The translations under genes were made by a program, and so were the position numbers. Source: Bacteroidota bacterium (GTDB taxonomy: Bacteria; Bacteroidota; Bacteroidia; JACCXN01). From it: a stretch of DNA of 28,931 nucleotides. This document shows positions 1 through 7,706 of this stretch, in pieces. The stretch's first letter is position 1, and every line of letters begins with the position of its first letter. A model generated the notes under the pieces. It had not been told where the DNA came from, searched no databases, and saw nothing but the letters and a program-made list of their open reading frames with translations. The stretch is from NCBI GenBank assembly GCA_013696965.1, contig JACCXN010000023.1:1-28931 (forward strand). Reading direction: 5' to 3'.

Positions 1-5
1 CCAAT

Positions 6-57
6 GCTGTCATTCCGATTGAAGCGAAGCGCAATGAGGAATCCCTTTAATGACAGC
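6..57. repeat. REP-like imperfect palindrome, copy 1
   Basis: A perfect 9-bp inverted repeat (GCTGTCATT at 6-14, AATGACAGC at 49-57) encloses a second partial stem (ATTG 18-21 with CAAT 32-35) and the core GAAGCGAAGC. A related copy lies at 188-228. Short palindromes with a GCGAAGC core are common intergenic repeats in Bacteroidota and are often moved by REP-associated Y1 transposases; no such transposase is visible here. The T-run at 59-67 following the stem could also let it terminate transcription on the plus strand. Confidence 0.6.
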
Positions 58-94
58 TTGTTTTTTTAGAAAAAACAAGAAATCCTCACTAACA

Positions 95-190
95 TCATCT
101 CATTAAATGCAGCGAACCTTGTTTTTGAAAGGCTTCTCCATTTTCCAAGACTCCGGTGATGGTATAATAATAAACCCCCTGGCTGCACTG
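95..190 (-). pseudogene. Remnant of a T9SS C-terminal sorting domain
   Basis: Read on the minus strand, the stretch from a stop at 191-193 to a stop at 95-97 encodes QGVYYYTITG at 150-181, followed by NGEAFQKQG and ending HLMR. The pattern GVYYY-x-I, a short linker with NG, K/Q-x-G and a final beta strand before the stop is the last third of a type A T9SS sorting domain. Intact examples occur in this window at 20320 and 23328. There is no start codon, and an in-frame stop precedes the conserved part directly beside the repeat copy. This looks like the tail left after a large secreted-protein gene was deleted. The homology is by eye. Confidence 0.55.
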
Positions 191-228
191 TCATTTCAGA
201 ATGAAGCGAAGCCTAAGGAAGAATCGCT
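188..228. repeat. REP-like element, degenerate copy 2
   Basis: Aligns to the element at 6-44: CTGTCATT, then a diverged spacer, then TGAAGCGAAGC, then a purine-rich stretch ending GAATC. It lacks the closing AATGACAGC arm, so it is truncated or decayed. It sits between the 3' end of the symporter gene and a fragment of a T9SS sorting domain, exactly where that fragment loses its reading frame. Confidence 0.5.
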
Positions 229-238
229 ATCAAAGTGC

Positions 239-1930
239 TTAAGTAGAACGAAGCCTATAAAACCACCCCAAAACCAATGCCAACCCAATAACCAATGCAC
301 ATCCAATCACATTGTACCAAAGAAAACCAATATCAGAATAAAGGTAAAGCAAAATTACGGTTACCTGTGTGATAATGGCAGCAATGAAAACCTCCTTTGA
401 TTTTATTATTTTGATGTAAAAAGCTGAAAGAAAGATTCCAAGAATGGTTCCGTAGAATATGGAACCCAGAATATTTACCGCTTGAATCAGGTTATCGACC
501 AGTGAAGCAAAAGTGGCAAATAAAATAGCTATAAGCCCCCAAAAAACAGTAAACCATTTGGATGCACTTAAGTAATGTTTATCAGAACCAGAAGGATTTA
601 TCCGCCTTTTGTATATATCAATTACGGTTGTAGAGGCAAGGGCATTAAGTTCTCCTGAGGTGGAGGACATTGCTGCAGAAAAAATTACTGCCAATAATAA
701 TCCAATAATACCGGTAGGAAGATATTTCATAATAAATGAAATAAAAATGTAATCAGTATCCTTTGCCTCAGAGCCTGGAATTGCATTTTTAATTATGCTT
801 TGGCTTTCTTTTCGTAGTTTTTGGTCTAATTTCCCTGCAATCCTAATTTTGTTTGCAGCCTCTTTCGCTGTTAGATCATTTCCTGAGTTAAGAGCTGTAA
901 CATACTGATTAATCTGCTCTTTTTTGTATTGAAAGGTGCTTGCATGTGCTTTTTCCACTTCTCTCATTTCATCCTCAAAAGGAGTATTATAAACCTTTTG
1001 TGTTAAATTTTCATTGAAAAATACGGGCGATTGTTCAAATTGATAAAACACAAAAACCATTATCCCGGTAAATAAAATCAAGAATTGCATTGGTATTTTA
1101 ACAATTCCATTGAACATTAATCCAAGTCGGCTTTCTTTCAATGATTTACCCGATAAATAACGCTGAACCTGTGATTGATCCGTTCCAAAATAGGACATGG
1201 CAAGAAATAAGCCTCCTGTAATTCCAGACCAAAAGGTATATCGGGTGGTAAAGTCAAAAGAAAAATCTACAACATTCATTTTTCCCATTGTGCCTGCAAT
1301 GGAAACCGCATTGGAAAAAGTAATATGTTGGGGCAAAGAGTTTACAACAATAATAAATGCAATGGTCATACCTGCCAATATTACAAGCATTTGTTGTTTT
1401 TGCGTTTGGCTTACTGCCTTTGTTCCCCCAGCAACTGTATAGATTATTACCAGGAAACCAATAAATATGTTGGTGAAATTTAAATTCCATCCTAAAATAG
1501 AAGACAAAATAATAGCGGGTGCATAAATTGTAATTCCTGCTGCAAGCCCACGTTGCACTAAAAAAAGAAATGCAGCTAGTAATCTTGTTTTATAATCAAA
1601 GCGGTTTTCTAAATATTCATAAGCTGTATAAACCTTGAGTTTGTAGTAAATTGGCAGGATGGTAAAAGAAATTATTATCATGGCAATGGGCAAGCCAAAA
1701 TAAAATTGGATAAAGCGCATGCCATCTTCAAAAGCCTGACCAGGAGTTGAAAGAAACGTAATAGCACTAGCCTGGGTGGCCATAATGGACAAGCCAATTG
1801 TATACCATTTCATCTCATTGTCACCCTTAAGGTAACCTTCAATGTTTTGGCTACCCCTGGACTTCCAGGTACCATAAATTACAATAAAGGCAAGGGTGCC
1901 AAACAGAATTATCCAATCAAGGTTTGCCAT
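239..1930 (-). CDS. Sodium:solute symporter (SSS family)
   Basis: A 563-residue polytopic inner-membrane protein, the usual size for the SSS family, which couples solute uptake to inward sodium flow. Visible family features are a tryptophan-rich first helix, the GLSIMATQASAITFLSTPG segment of helix 2, the VYTAYEYLENRF loop, TVAGGTKAVSQTQ in the middle, and AMSSTSGELNALAST near residue 430, typical of the sodium-site helix. A charged, probably coiled segment of about 70 residues (roughly 315-385) separates two groups of helices. The substrate cannot be read from sequence. Its start overlaps a 44-residue membrane-protein gene, which itself overlaps the deacetylase gene upstream, so the three are probably co-translated. 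A sugar or sugar-amine released by the deacetylase is a plausible but unproven cargo. Confidence 0.9.
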   Translation of the reverse strand: MANLDWIILFGTLAFIVIYGTWKSRGSQNIEGYLKGDNEMKWYTIGLSIMATQASAITFLSTPGQAFEDGMRFIQFYFGLPIAMIIISFTILPIYYKLKVYTAYEYLENRFDYKTRLLAAFLFLVQRGLAAGITIYAPAIILSSILGWNLNFTNIFIGFLVIIYTVAGGTKAVSQTQKQQMLVILAGMTIAFIIVVNSLPQHITFSNAVSIAGTMGKMNVVDFSFDFTTRYTFWSGITGGLFLAMSYFGTDQSQVQRYLSGKSLKESRLGLMFNGIVKIPMQFLILFTGIMVFVFYQFEQSPVFFNENLTQKVYNTPFEDEMREVEKAHASTFQYKKEQINQYVTALNSGNDLTAKEAANKIRIAGKLDQKLRKESQSIIKNAIPGSEAKDTDYIFISFIMKYLPTGIIGLLLAVIFSAAMSSTSGELNALASTTVIDIYKRRINPSGSDKHYLSASKWFTVFWGLIAILFATFASLVDNLIQAVNILGSIFYGTILGIFLSAFYIKIIKSKEVFIAAIITQVTVILLYLYSDIGFLWYNVIGCALVIGLALVLGWFYRLRST

Positions 1931-2051
1931 TGTAAACTAAAGTTAAAATGTAAAAACACAAGATTAAAACAGTTGTAAATGCAAGTACAAATAGGTACAT
2001 GCCATTCCAGTTTTTAAAAAAGGGCGGTTTATCATTGTTTTCTTGCTCCAC
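1917..2051 (-). CDS. 44-residue single-span membrane protein between deacetylase and symporter
   Basis: On the minus strand a GTG codon at 2049-2051 opens a 44-codon frame with a charged N-terminus (EQENNDKPPFFKNWNG), then one hydrophobic helix of about 22 residues and a short NGKP tail. It overlaps the deacetylase gene by 20 bases and the symporter gene by 14 bases, each in a different frame. The charged-KPPFFKxW-helix layout resembles tiny proteins I have seen beside transporters in Bacteroidota, but that is recollection, not a search. An internal ATG at codon 18 would leave only the helix, so GTG is the likelier start. It may be a transporter accessory peptide. Expression is not demonstrated; the intact frame filling the gap exactly is the main support. 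Confidence 0.6.
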   Translation of the reverse strand: MEQENNDKPPFFKNWNGMYLFVLAFTTVLILCFYILTLVYNGKP

Positions 2052-4521
2052 TCTGATTTGTATAAGATATTAGGTTTACAAATAAACGGTATGCTCCTGG
2101 AACTCCTGCTGGCAACTGTCTGAAGAAAGAAATACCTGTATAAATAAAACTTCCTTTTCCATAATGGGTCACTATTAAACTTCCATGTTGAGCTTTTTCA
2201 TCCTTGTCGTGCATGGAAAATACTGTTTGATAATTTTCCTGAAAATCTTCAGCGAAATATATTCCTCTTTCCTGCACCCAGCCCTCAAAGTCCTGGGAAG
2301 TTATTTTATTTGGAAAATTTAATAAAGCATGTGTGGGCTTTGTAAATTCAACTTCCGCATTTTCATCAGTTACCCTGTTTCTGCCTATTTTAAAAGGATA
2401 AGGGCCTATCTGAAAATCAATAGTTCCGGTAAAATTGCTGGTATTATATTGTACAATAAGATTGCCTCCATTTTCAACAAATTGCAATAATTTCCTATTG
2501 CTCATTTTAAGTTTGTTGTTTGTATTATAGGCCCTGATTCCAGTAATTATCACTTTAAATTGATTTAAATCCAGCGCCTCTAGCATATCATCAGTTAAAA
2601 TGGATACCTCATAACCCAGTTGTTCCAGGTAAATCGGAATGTCATCTGCTCCCGGTATATACGCAATTTTAATTTTGTTTAAAGAGATATCGAGTTGCGA
2701 TAAACTCGATTTTGATTCATTAATAAGGGTCTGAACAGGAATGTGATCATAATTAATTCGGGTAATACTCTGATTAAAGGTTTTATTGTTGGAATTAGCA
2801 AGCGCTTTCATTTCAAAAGGCCCGGTAGAATTTGTGTCGGAGGGCGGAAGCACAATGAAATTAACTGCCATTTCTTCTTCTTTTTGATTTAATAAAAAAG
2901 ATTGACTCTCGGGTTCTGATCTCCAACCCCGTGGAAGTATTAATTTTACATTTCCCGAAACATTCTCTTTACCTGCCTTAACGGTGAGGTTTACCAGGCT
3001 TTTTTCCTTCTTCTTAAATAAATAAACCTGCTTGTTGAAATTTACCATCACCTCTGGAATTACTTCAAAATCCCGGTATAGTTCTCCATCCACCGGGCTT
3101 ACCCATTTATAAACTAAAGGACGGGTAAAATGCAATTCCTTATTTCCAACACTAAAAGTAAAAACCGCTTCAATTGTTGACGGACCTTTTGGTGCAGCTA
3201 AATTAAGCGTATCATTTATTTGAAATAATCCTTCTTGGGGCGTATCCTGCAACCAAAAGGGATTCGTATAATTTTTATCAAAAGGGATAACAAGTGAAAT
3301 TGGAATTGTCAATGGTTCATGTTTTTTAATAGTTACATTAACTAAAGTATCTTTAATCCCTTTTATTGAAATGTTTTTTAAATTAAAATCCGCATTGTTT
3401 CTTATCAATACATATGCCTTGGTATTTATTTGCTGACCCGGATTTGCAGAATAAGTATCCACAAATGCTTCAAAAAATAAACCTGCACAATCTAAAATTA
3501 TTTGCTCAAGTTCCTGCCTTTTTACGGTCTTTATTTCAGTGTTTTTAATCAGGTTTAATTGTTCATGGGCTTTTAAAAGATAGGGAATGCTTTTTTCAGG
3601 AGCCGATGGATTGTAATTTTTTATTGTTTCATCTATAGCCTTTTCAAAGCCGGCTCCTCCTTGTATTTTAGAAACAGATAAGATTACATTTTCAAAAATA
3701 TCTTTTTGTGCTCTTTCTCCTGCCAAATGTTTAAACCATTCGATTTGTGGCCCTCTGTTTCGCGCAGAACCAAATCCCTGACTCTTGTGCATGCTACGGC
3801 TTTTTGAAGCGATTTCTCCATAAGAGCTCCCTAATAAAGCATTGTAACCTCCTACATCAAGTTTTAATAAATCAGTTGTATCGGCATTGGAATTCCTTTG
3901 GGGTTGAAAAGTATTCCATAAAAGTCTTTTTGGCTGCCATAGTTGAGTATATTTTAATTGCCAGGGGAATTTTTCTTGATTAGCGGCAGCTTCAAAAGCC
4001 TCAACTGCAAGCATTGCAGAAGCAGTATGATGTCCGTGTCCCCCTTCGCCCGTTGTTGGAAACCGGGTTATAATAATATCCGGCTTGAAATTTCTTATTA
4101 CCCATACTACATCTGAAAGAATTTCATCCTTGCCCCATTTCTCAAAAGTTTCTTCAGGTTTTTTTGAATAACCAAAATCAACTGCACGTGAAAAAAATTG
4201 TTCTGCACCATCCACGCTTCTTGCAGCTAATAATTCCTGGGTTCTTATAATTCCTAATAATTCAGCCTTTTCTGTGCCAATTAAATTTTGTCCTCCATCT
4301 CCCCTTGTTAAAGACAAATAAGCAGTTTTACACTTTTTTTCACTCACCATCCAGGATAGCAATCTGGTGTTTTCATCATCAGGATGTGCTGCTATATACA
4401 ATACTTTTGCAGGATTTTTAAGTTTTTCAATATTAAGCCTGATTTGTGCAGCATCTGCTTGTTTATAAGGTTGGGCTTCAGCCAAAAAAGGCATTAACAG
4501 GACTAAAAAAAATAAGCGCAT
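2032..4521 (-). CDS. Secreted PIG-L family deacetylase with C-terminal ThuA/glutamine-amidotransferase-like domain
   Basis: 829 residues. An N-terminal signal peptide (hydrophobic to about residue 16, ending AEAQ) sends it to the periplasm or surface. Residues 38-270 form a PIG-L/LmbE zinc deacetylase: AAHPDDE at 44-50 supplies His46 and Asp49, and GHGHHTA at 161-167 supplies His162 and His165. The family removes N-acetyl groups from GlcNAc-type sugars or conjugates. The middle (about 370-600) looks like beta-sandwich domains. Residues 610-829 contain KIAYIPGADD and VIITGIRAY, followed by a glycine-rich VENGGNLIVQY, as in ThuA or class-I amidotransferase-like folds. It heads a unit with the 44-residue membrane protein and the symporter. 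A TATCTTTG box lies about 30 bases upstream. Substrate unknown; much larger than cytoplasmic BshB-type deacetylases. Confidence 0.85.
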   Translation of the reverse strand: MRLFFLVLLMPFLAEAQPYKQADAAQIRLNIEKLKNPAKVLYIAAHPDDENTRLLSWMVSEKKCKTAYLSLTRGDGGQNLIGTEKAELLGIIRTQELLAARSVDGAEQFFSRAVDFGYSKKPEETFEKWGKDEILSDVVWVIRNFKPDIIITRFPTTGEGGHGHHTASAMLAVEAFEAAANQEKFPWQLKYTQLWQPKRLLWNTFQPQRNSNADTTDLLKLDVGGYNALLGSSYGEIASKSRSMHKSQGFGSARNRGPQIEWFKHLAGERAQKDIFENVILSVSKIQGGAGFEKAIDETIKNYNPSAPEKSIPYLLKAHEQLNLIKNTEIKTVKRQELEQIILDCAGLFFEAFVDTYSANPGQQINTKAYVLIRNNADFNLKNISIKGIKDTLVNVTIKKHEPLTIPISLVIPFDKNYTNPFWLQDTPQEGLFQINDTLNLAAPKGPSTIEAVFTFSVGNKELHFTRPLVYKWVSPVDGELYRDFEVIPEVMVNFNKQVYLFKKKEKSLVNLTVKAGKENVSGNVKLILPRGWRSEPESQSFLLNQKEEEMAVNFIVLPPSDTNSTGPFEMKALANSNNKTFNQSITRINYDHIPVQTLINESKSSLSQLDISLNKIKIAYIPGADDIPIYLEQLGYEVSILTDDMLEALDLNQFKVIITGIRAYNTNNKLKMSNRKLLQFVENGGNLIVQYNTSNFTGTIDFQIGPYPFKIGRNRVTDENAEVEFTKPTHALLNFPNKITSQDFEGWVQERGIYFAEDFQENYQTVFSMHDKDEKAQHGSLIVTHYGKGSFIYTGISFFRQLPAGVPGAYRLFVNLISYTNQSGARKQ

Positions 4522-4549
4522 CGATATTTAATAGTTAAATGAATAGTGG

Positions 4550-4557
4550 CAAAGATA
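4550..4557 (-). promoter_or_regulatory. -7 box of the deacetylase-symporter unit
   Basis: Minus-strand TATCTTTG matches the Bacteroidota TAnnTTTG consensus and lies 28 bases before the ATG at 4521. No TTG was found at the expected 19-22 base distance, so the upstream half is weak. Confidence 0.5.
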
Positions 4558-4700
4558 TGTTTTTGAAAATAATTTAAAGAAACACAACTTTGATTGCTCG
4601 GATTTTTTTTGACACTAAACTGTTTATTATCCATTAATACTTACTAAAAGCAACAATTTGTTCTAGATGGTGTATCCAGGACAGAAAAACAATCACTTAC

Positions 4701-4732
4701 TTGAAATTACGTTGTAAAATTATTTAGATTTG
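4701..4732 (+). promoter_or_regulatory. mtgA promoter
   Basis: TTG at 4701-4703, a 21-base spacer, then TAGATTTG at 4725-4732: a good match to the Bacteroidota -33/-7 consensus. The ATG of mtgA follows after 17 bases, so the leader is very short. Confidence 0.65.
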
Positions 4733-4749
4733 CGGCCAATTTTATTCGG

Positions 4750-5493
4750 ATGAAAAAGAAATCAGGAACATTAAAAAGAATTTTAAAATCCCTGTTAAAG
4801 GCAATTATTGGCTTGTTTGTTTTTAGTTTACTTATTGTCTTGGTATTTAAATGGGTTCCTGTTCCAGTTACTCCATTAATGTTAATAAGGCTGGCAGAAC
4901 AAGGCATTGAGGGGAAAGATTTCAAACTCAAAAAAGATTGGGAACCATTAGATAAAATAGCTCATTTGCCACTAGCAGTGGTAGCTTCCGAAGATCAGCG
5001 TTTCCCCCATCATTGGGGATTTGATTTTGAATCCATTGAAAAAGCTTTCAAAGCAAATAAAAAAGGCAAAAGGATTAAAGGCGCTAGTACAATAAGCCAA
5101 CAAACAGCTAAAAATGTTTTTTTATGGCAGGGACGAAATTATTTAAGAAAAGGCCTCGAGGTATATTTTACAGCCCTTATTGAACTTATTTGGGGAAAAG
5201 AAAGAATCCTTGAAGTTTACCTGAATGTAATAGAAATGGGTGATGGTATATACGGGGCACAGGCCGCCTCTCAAGCTTATTTTAAAAAAAATGCCTCTAA
5301 TATTTCATCTCAACAAGCAGCCCTTATAGCGGCAATACTACCAAACCCAAGAAAATATTCCGCTCATAAGCCCTCAGGTTACATTCAAGGTAGGCAACAA
5401 TGGGTTTTAAGGCAAATGAGAAATATTGGAAAACTGGATTTTGAGCCACAAGAAAAATCACAAGAAAAGCCAAAAAAAAGAAAAGGCAAGTAA
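4750..5493 (+). CDS. mtgA: Monofunctional peptidoglycan glycosyltransferase (GT51)
   Basis: 247 residues, the usual MtgA size. It polymerises lipid II into glycan strands at the periplasmic face of the inner membrane. A lysine-rich N-terminus is followed by one membrane helix (about residues 12-36). The GT51 motifs appear in order: ASEDQRFPHHWGFD at 79-92 with catalytic Glu81, GASTISQQTAKN at 111-122, and KERILEVYLN at 150-159 with the second essential Glu, then GIYGAQAAS. There is no transpeptidase domain, so it is not a class A PBP. The tail is very lysine-rich (EKPKKRKGK). It is monocistronic, with its own promoter, and ends 43 bases from a convergent gene. Confidence 0.93.
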   Translation: MKKKSGTLKRILKSLLKAIIGLFVFSLLIVLVFKWVPVPVTPLMLIRLAEQGIEGKDFKLKKDWEPLDKIAHLPLAVVASEDQRFPHHWGFDFESIEKAFKANKKGKRIKGASTISQQTAKNVFLWQGRNYLRKGLEVYFTALIELIWGKERILEVYLNVIEMGDGIYGAQAASQAYFKKNASNISSQQAALIAAILPNPRKYSAHKPSGYIQGRQQWVLRQMRNIGKLDFEPQEKSQEKPKKRKGK

Positions 5494-5536
5494 TACTAAC
5501 TAAATGCCACTTTTAGGTAAGTTTGCATTGTTAAAT

Positions 5537-6406
5537 TCAATCAACCAAAATTACACACCTGGGCAATAGGACCTTTAAAATATCAACATCATACTTATCC
5601 ACAAAATTACCCCTCAAATCAAGACTTTGGAGTTTTTGAAGATTAGAAATATTTTCATTCAGATGAGTAATTTTATTGTTTTTCAAGGAAAGATGTTTAA
5701 GGTTTTTTAGTTTTACAAAGGAGGATGGAAGAATCCTTATTTCATTTTCATCAAGAATAAGTTCTTCAAGATTTTTTAGTTGGCCAATGTTTTCCGGCAT
5801 TTCTTTTAAATTACATTTTACCAGGGTCAGCTTTTGGATACTTTCCCAAAGAAACAAATCATCAGCAAGAGTATCTAAAATTGTATTGAAAACAGTCAAT
5901 TCCGAAAGGGAAGGCATCTTGCTAAGAAAGGGGGCTAGGTATAGAGTATCTTTGTTGTTTTGAATATTTAGGGATTTTAAACGGTAAAGGTTTTGGAATG
6001 AAGCCGGAAGTGAATCCAAATTCGTATCAATTAATTCCAGGTACATCAGGTTATTTAGCTTTCCAATATCTTCTGGCAAATCAGTTAATCCATTTTTTCT
6101 GCTGGATAAAAAAAGCAAGCCCTCAAGTTCACATATTTCATCTGGTAATTTTGTAAGGTAATTATTTCCAAATTGTAAAGCCTGAATATACTTTAGGTGA
6201 ACTAATTTTTGTTGTTCCTTTTCGAAATATTGGTCAGTTAGATCAAGTTTAAAAGCTTTCTCCCAGTTTTTTGAAGCTGTGCTTATAGAAGAAAAAACGG
6301 GTGCATTATAGGTGCCAGATGTTTTAAAAGTTATTGGAGCATTTTTTTGAGAAAAAAGCAAGAAACTGTATAAAACCAAATTGATAACTAAATAAAATTG
6401 CTTCAT
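5537..6406 (-). CDS. Secreted leucine-rich-repeat protein
   Basis: 289 residues. A signal peptide (MKQFYLVINLVLYSFLLFSQ) predicts export. From about residue 75 to 275 there are eight or so leucine-rich repeats of the 23-residue LPxxIxxLxxLxxLxLxxNxL type, for example LPEDIGKLNNLMYLEL and MPENIGQLKNLEELIL. No enzymatic domain or T9SS tail is present, so it is probably a periplasmic or outer-membrane-attached interaction protein of unknown partner. It begins 2 bases after the futalosine hydrolase gene and should share its transcript, but nothing in the sequence links it to menaquinone synthesis. Confidence 0.85.
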   Translation of the reverse strand: MKQFYLVINLVLYSFLLFSQKNAPITFKTSGTYNAPVFSSISTASKNWEKAFKLDLTDQYFEKEQQKLVHLKYIQALQFGNNYLTKLPDEICELEGLLFLSSRKNGLTDLPEDIGKLNNLMYLELIDTNLDSLPASFQNLYRLKSLNIQNNKDTLYLAPFLSKMPSLSELTVFNTILDTLADDLFLWESIQKLTLVKCNLKEMPENIGQLKNLEELILDENEIRILPSSFVKLKNLKHLSLKNNKITHLNENISNLQKLQSLDLRGNFVDKYDVDILKVLLPRCVILVD

Positions 6407-6408
6407 AA

Positions 6409-7089
6409 TTAAAAGGCGTTAAGAATTGCAAAGGCAGTTTCGTTTAAATTTTTTACGGCAAGGGGAATATCCCAGGATGCACGATTTCTTTTTTCAATAA
6501 AATTTGAAATTGACCTTATTTGAATACACGGAATTTTACTTTCGAAACAACTGTAAAAAAATGCTGCTCCTTCCATGCTTTCTGTTTGAGCATTATATTG
6601 ATTAATTGTTTTTTCTATACTTTTTTTCTCACCGTGTACCAAATTTACTGTAATGCTTTCAACCTTTTGTAATAAGCCAATTACAGGATTTTTAACTTTG
6701 TTGATATTTATTAGCTTGTTGTTTGTAAATGGAAATTCATTTTCATCCATTAGCCCTAGTTCTGGCAAAGAGATAAATTTATCATCATCCTGGGCTCCCA
6801 ATTCTGAAAAAACATCAGAAATTATTTCAACAACTTCACCTTTATTTACCTTTGAATTAAATGTACCGGCAATACCAAGGTTTAGTGCCAGGTCAAAATC
6901 ATATTTGCCAAACACTCTTGCACATTCATAAGCAGTTGCTACCATTCCAATGCCTGTAACAAGTATATAAATGGTTAAAGAATTATGGGTGTATTTTCGT
7001 AATTTCCTATCAAGGACTTCAATCAATTTAAGATTATTTAAAAGGGGTGAAATTTCCTTTTCTGTAGCAACAACTATAATAATAATCAT
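6409..7089 (-). CDS. mqnB: Futalosine hydrolase
   Basis: 226 residues of the MTAN/purine nucleoside phosphorylase superfamily. It removes the base from futalosine to give dehypoxanthine futalosine, a step of the alternative (futalosine) menaquinone pathway in the cytoplasm. The N-terminus MIIIIVVATEKEI, the nucleoside-binding NLGIAGTF at about 90-97 and the ESMEGAAFFY loop at about 170-179 are seen. The IPCIQIRSISNF and NRASWDIPLAVKNLN segments fit MqnB better than MTA/SAH nucleosidase. The pathway choice is informative about lineage. A TATCTTTG box ends only 4 bases before the ATG, so the message may be leaderless. The LRR gene follows after 2 bases. Confidence 0.85.
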   Translation of the reverse strand: MIIIIVVATEKEISPLLNNLKLIEVLDRKLRKYTHNSLTIYILVTGIGMVATAYECARVFGKYDFDLALNLGIAGTFNSKVNKGEVVEIISDVFSELGAQDDDKFISLPELGLMDENEFPFTNNKLININKVKNPVIGLLQKVESITVNLVHGEKKSIEKTINQYNAQTESMEGAAFFYSCFESKIPCIQIRSISNFIEKRNRASWDIPLAVKNLNETAFAILNAF

Positions 7090-7093
7090 GCTA

Positions 7094-7101
7094 CAAAGAT
7101 A
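7094..7101 (-). promoter_or_regulatory. mqnB -7 box, almost abutting the start codon
   Basis: Minus-strand TATCTTTG lies 4 bases before the ATG at 7089. A start site a few bases past the box would put transcription at or next to the ATG. No clear TTG upstream. Confidence 0.5.
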
Positions 7102-7132
7102 TTTATTTTAGTGCAGCCTTTAAATTTTGGTT

Positions 7133-7140
7133 TATCTTTG
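7133..7140 (+). promoter_or_regulatory. -7 box of the pterin synthase gene
   Basis: TATCTTTG lies 18 bases before the ATG at 7159. It rules out an in-frame ATG at 7111, which would lie upstream of the promoter. Confidence 0.55.
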
Positions 7141-7158
7141 TTTTTTATCTTAAGAAAA

Positions 7159-7572
7159 ATGATTTTTATTACACGCAAAGAACATTTTAATGCCGCACAT
7201 AAATTATGGCGGGAGGAGTGGAGCCAGGAAAAGAACATGCAGGTATTCGGAAAATGTTCAAACCCCAATTGGCATGGGCACAATTATAATTTATTTGTAA
7301 CTGTAAAGGGAAATCCCAATCCTGAAACAGGTTTTGTAGTTGATCTTAAACACCTCAGTAAAATAATCAGAGCCAATGTAATTGAGGATCTTGACCATAA
7401 AAATATTAATTTGGATGTGCCATGGATGAAAGGAAAAATGGCTTCTACAGAAATTTTAGTTATTGAAATCTGGAAGAGGCTTCAAAAGGAGGTTGAAGGC
7501 CTTGGATGTGAGTTGCATTCCATTAAGCTCTTTGAAACAGAAAATAATTTTGTGGAATATTTTGGCCTTTAA
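7159..7572 (+). CDS. queD: 6-pyruvoyl-/6-carboxytetrahydropterin synthase (PTPS/QueD family)
   Basis: 137 residues, cytoplasmic. The family converts dihydroneopterin triphosphate to 6-carboxytetrahydropterin (QueD, queuosine route) or 6-pyruvoyltetrahydropterin (PTPS, biopterin route). Zinc ligands are His14 (HFNAAH), His39 and His41 (HGH), with catalytic Cys33. The run CSNPNWHGHNY and the C-terminal LFETENN are closer to the PTPS-type pattern CxNPNxHGHNY...ETxNN than to the short C-x3-HGH of many QueD proteins, so the product is uncertain. The start is set at 7159 because residues conserved in the family begin there and a promoter box sits at 7133-7140. folE, which makes its substrate, follows 134 bases downstream. 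Confidence 0.85.
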   Translation: MIFITRKEHFNAAHKLWREEWSQEKNMQVFGKCSNPNWHGHNYNLFVTVKGNPNPETGFVVDLKHLSKIIRANVIEDLDHKNINLDVPWMKGKMASTEILVIEIWKRLQKEVEGLGCELHSIKLFETENNFVEYFGL

Positions 7573-7706
7573 AAATAAGTTTTGCGATTTTTATTTGCCT
7601 TTATAAACCAGTTGTCATTAAATGGAACAAGCCTATGAGCTTAGTTATAAGGAACACACAAAATTTTATATAAGATTCCTTTGCATTTTTAATTAAATTA
7701 TTCCTA

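Noticed and set aside
107-400. 97-codon plus-strand frame at the left end
   Set aside because: It runs antisense to the symporter 3' end and the T9SS remnant, spans a repeat copy and has low-complexity composition.
7111-7158. N-terminal extension of the pterin synthase from an ATG at 7111
   Set aside because: A TATCTTTG promoter box lies within it and family homology begins at the ATG at 7159.
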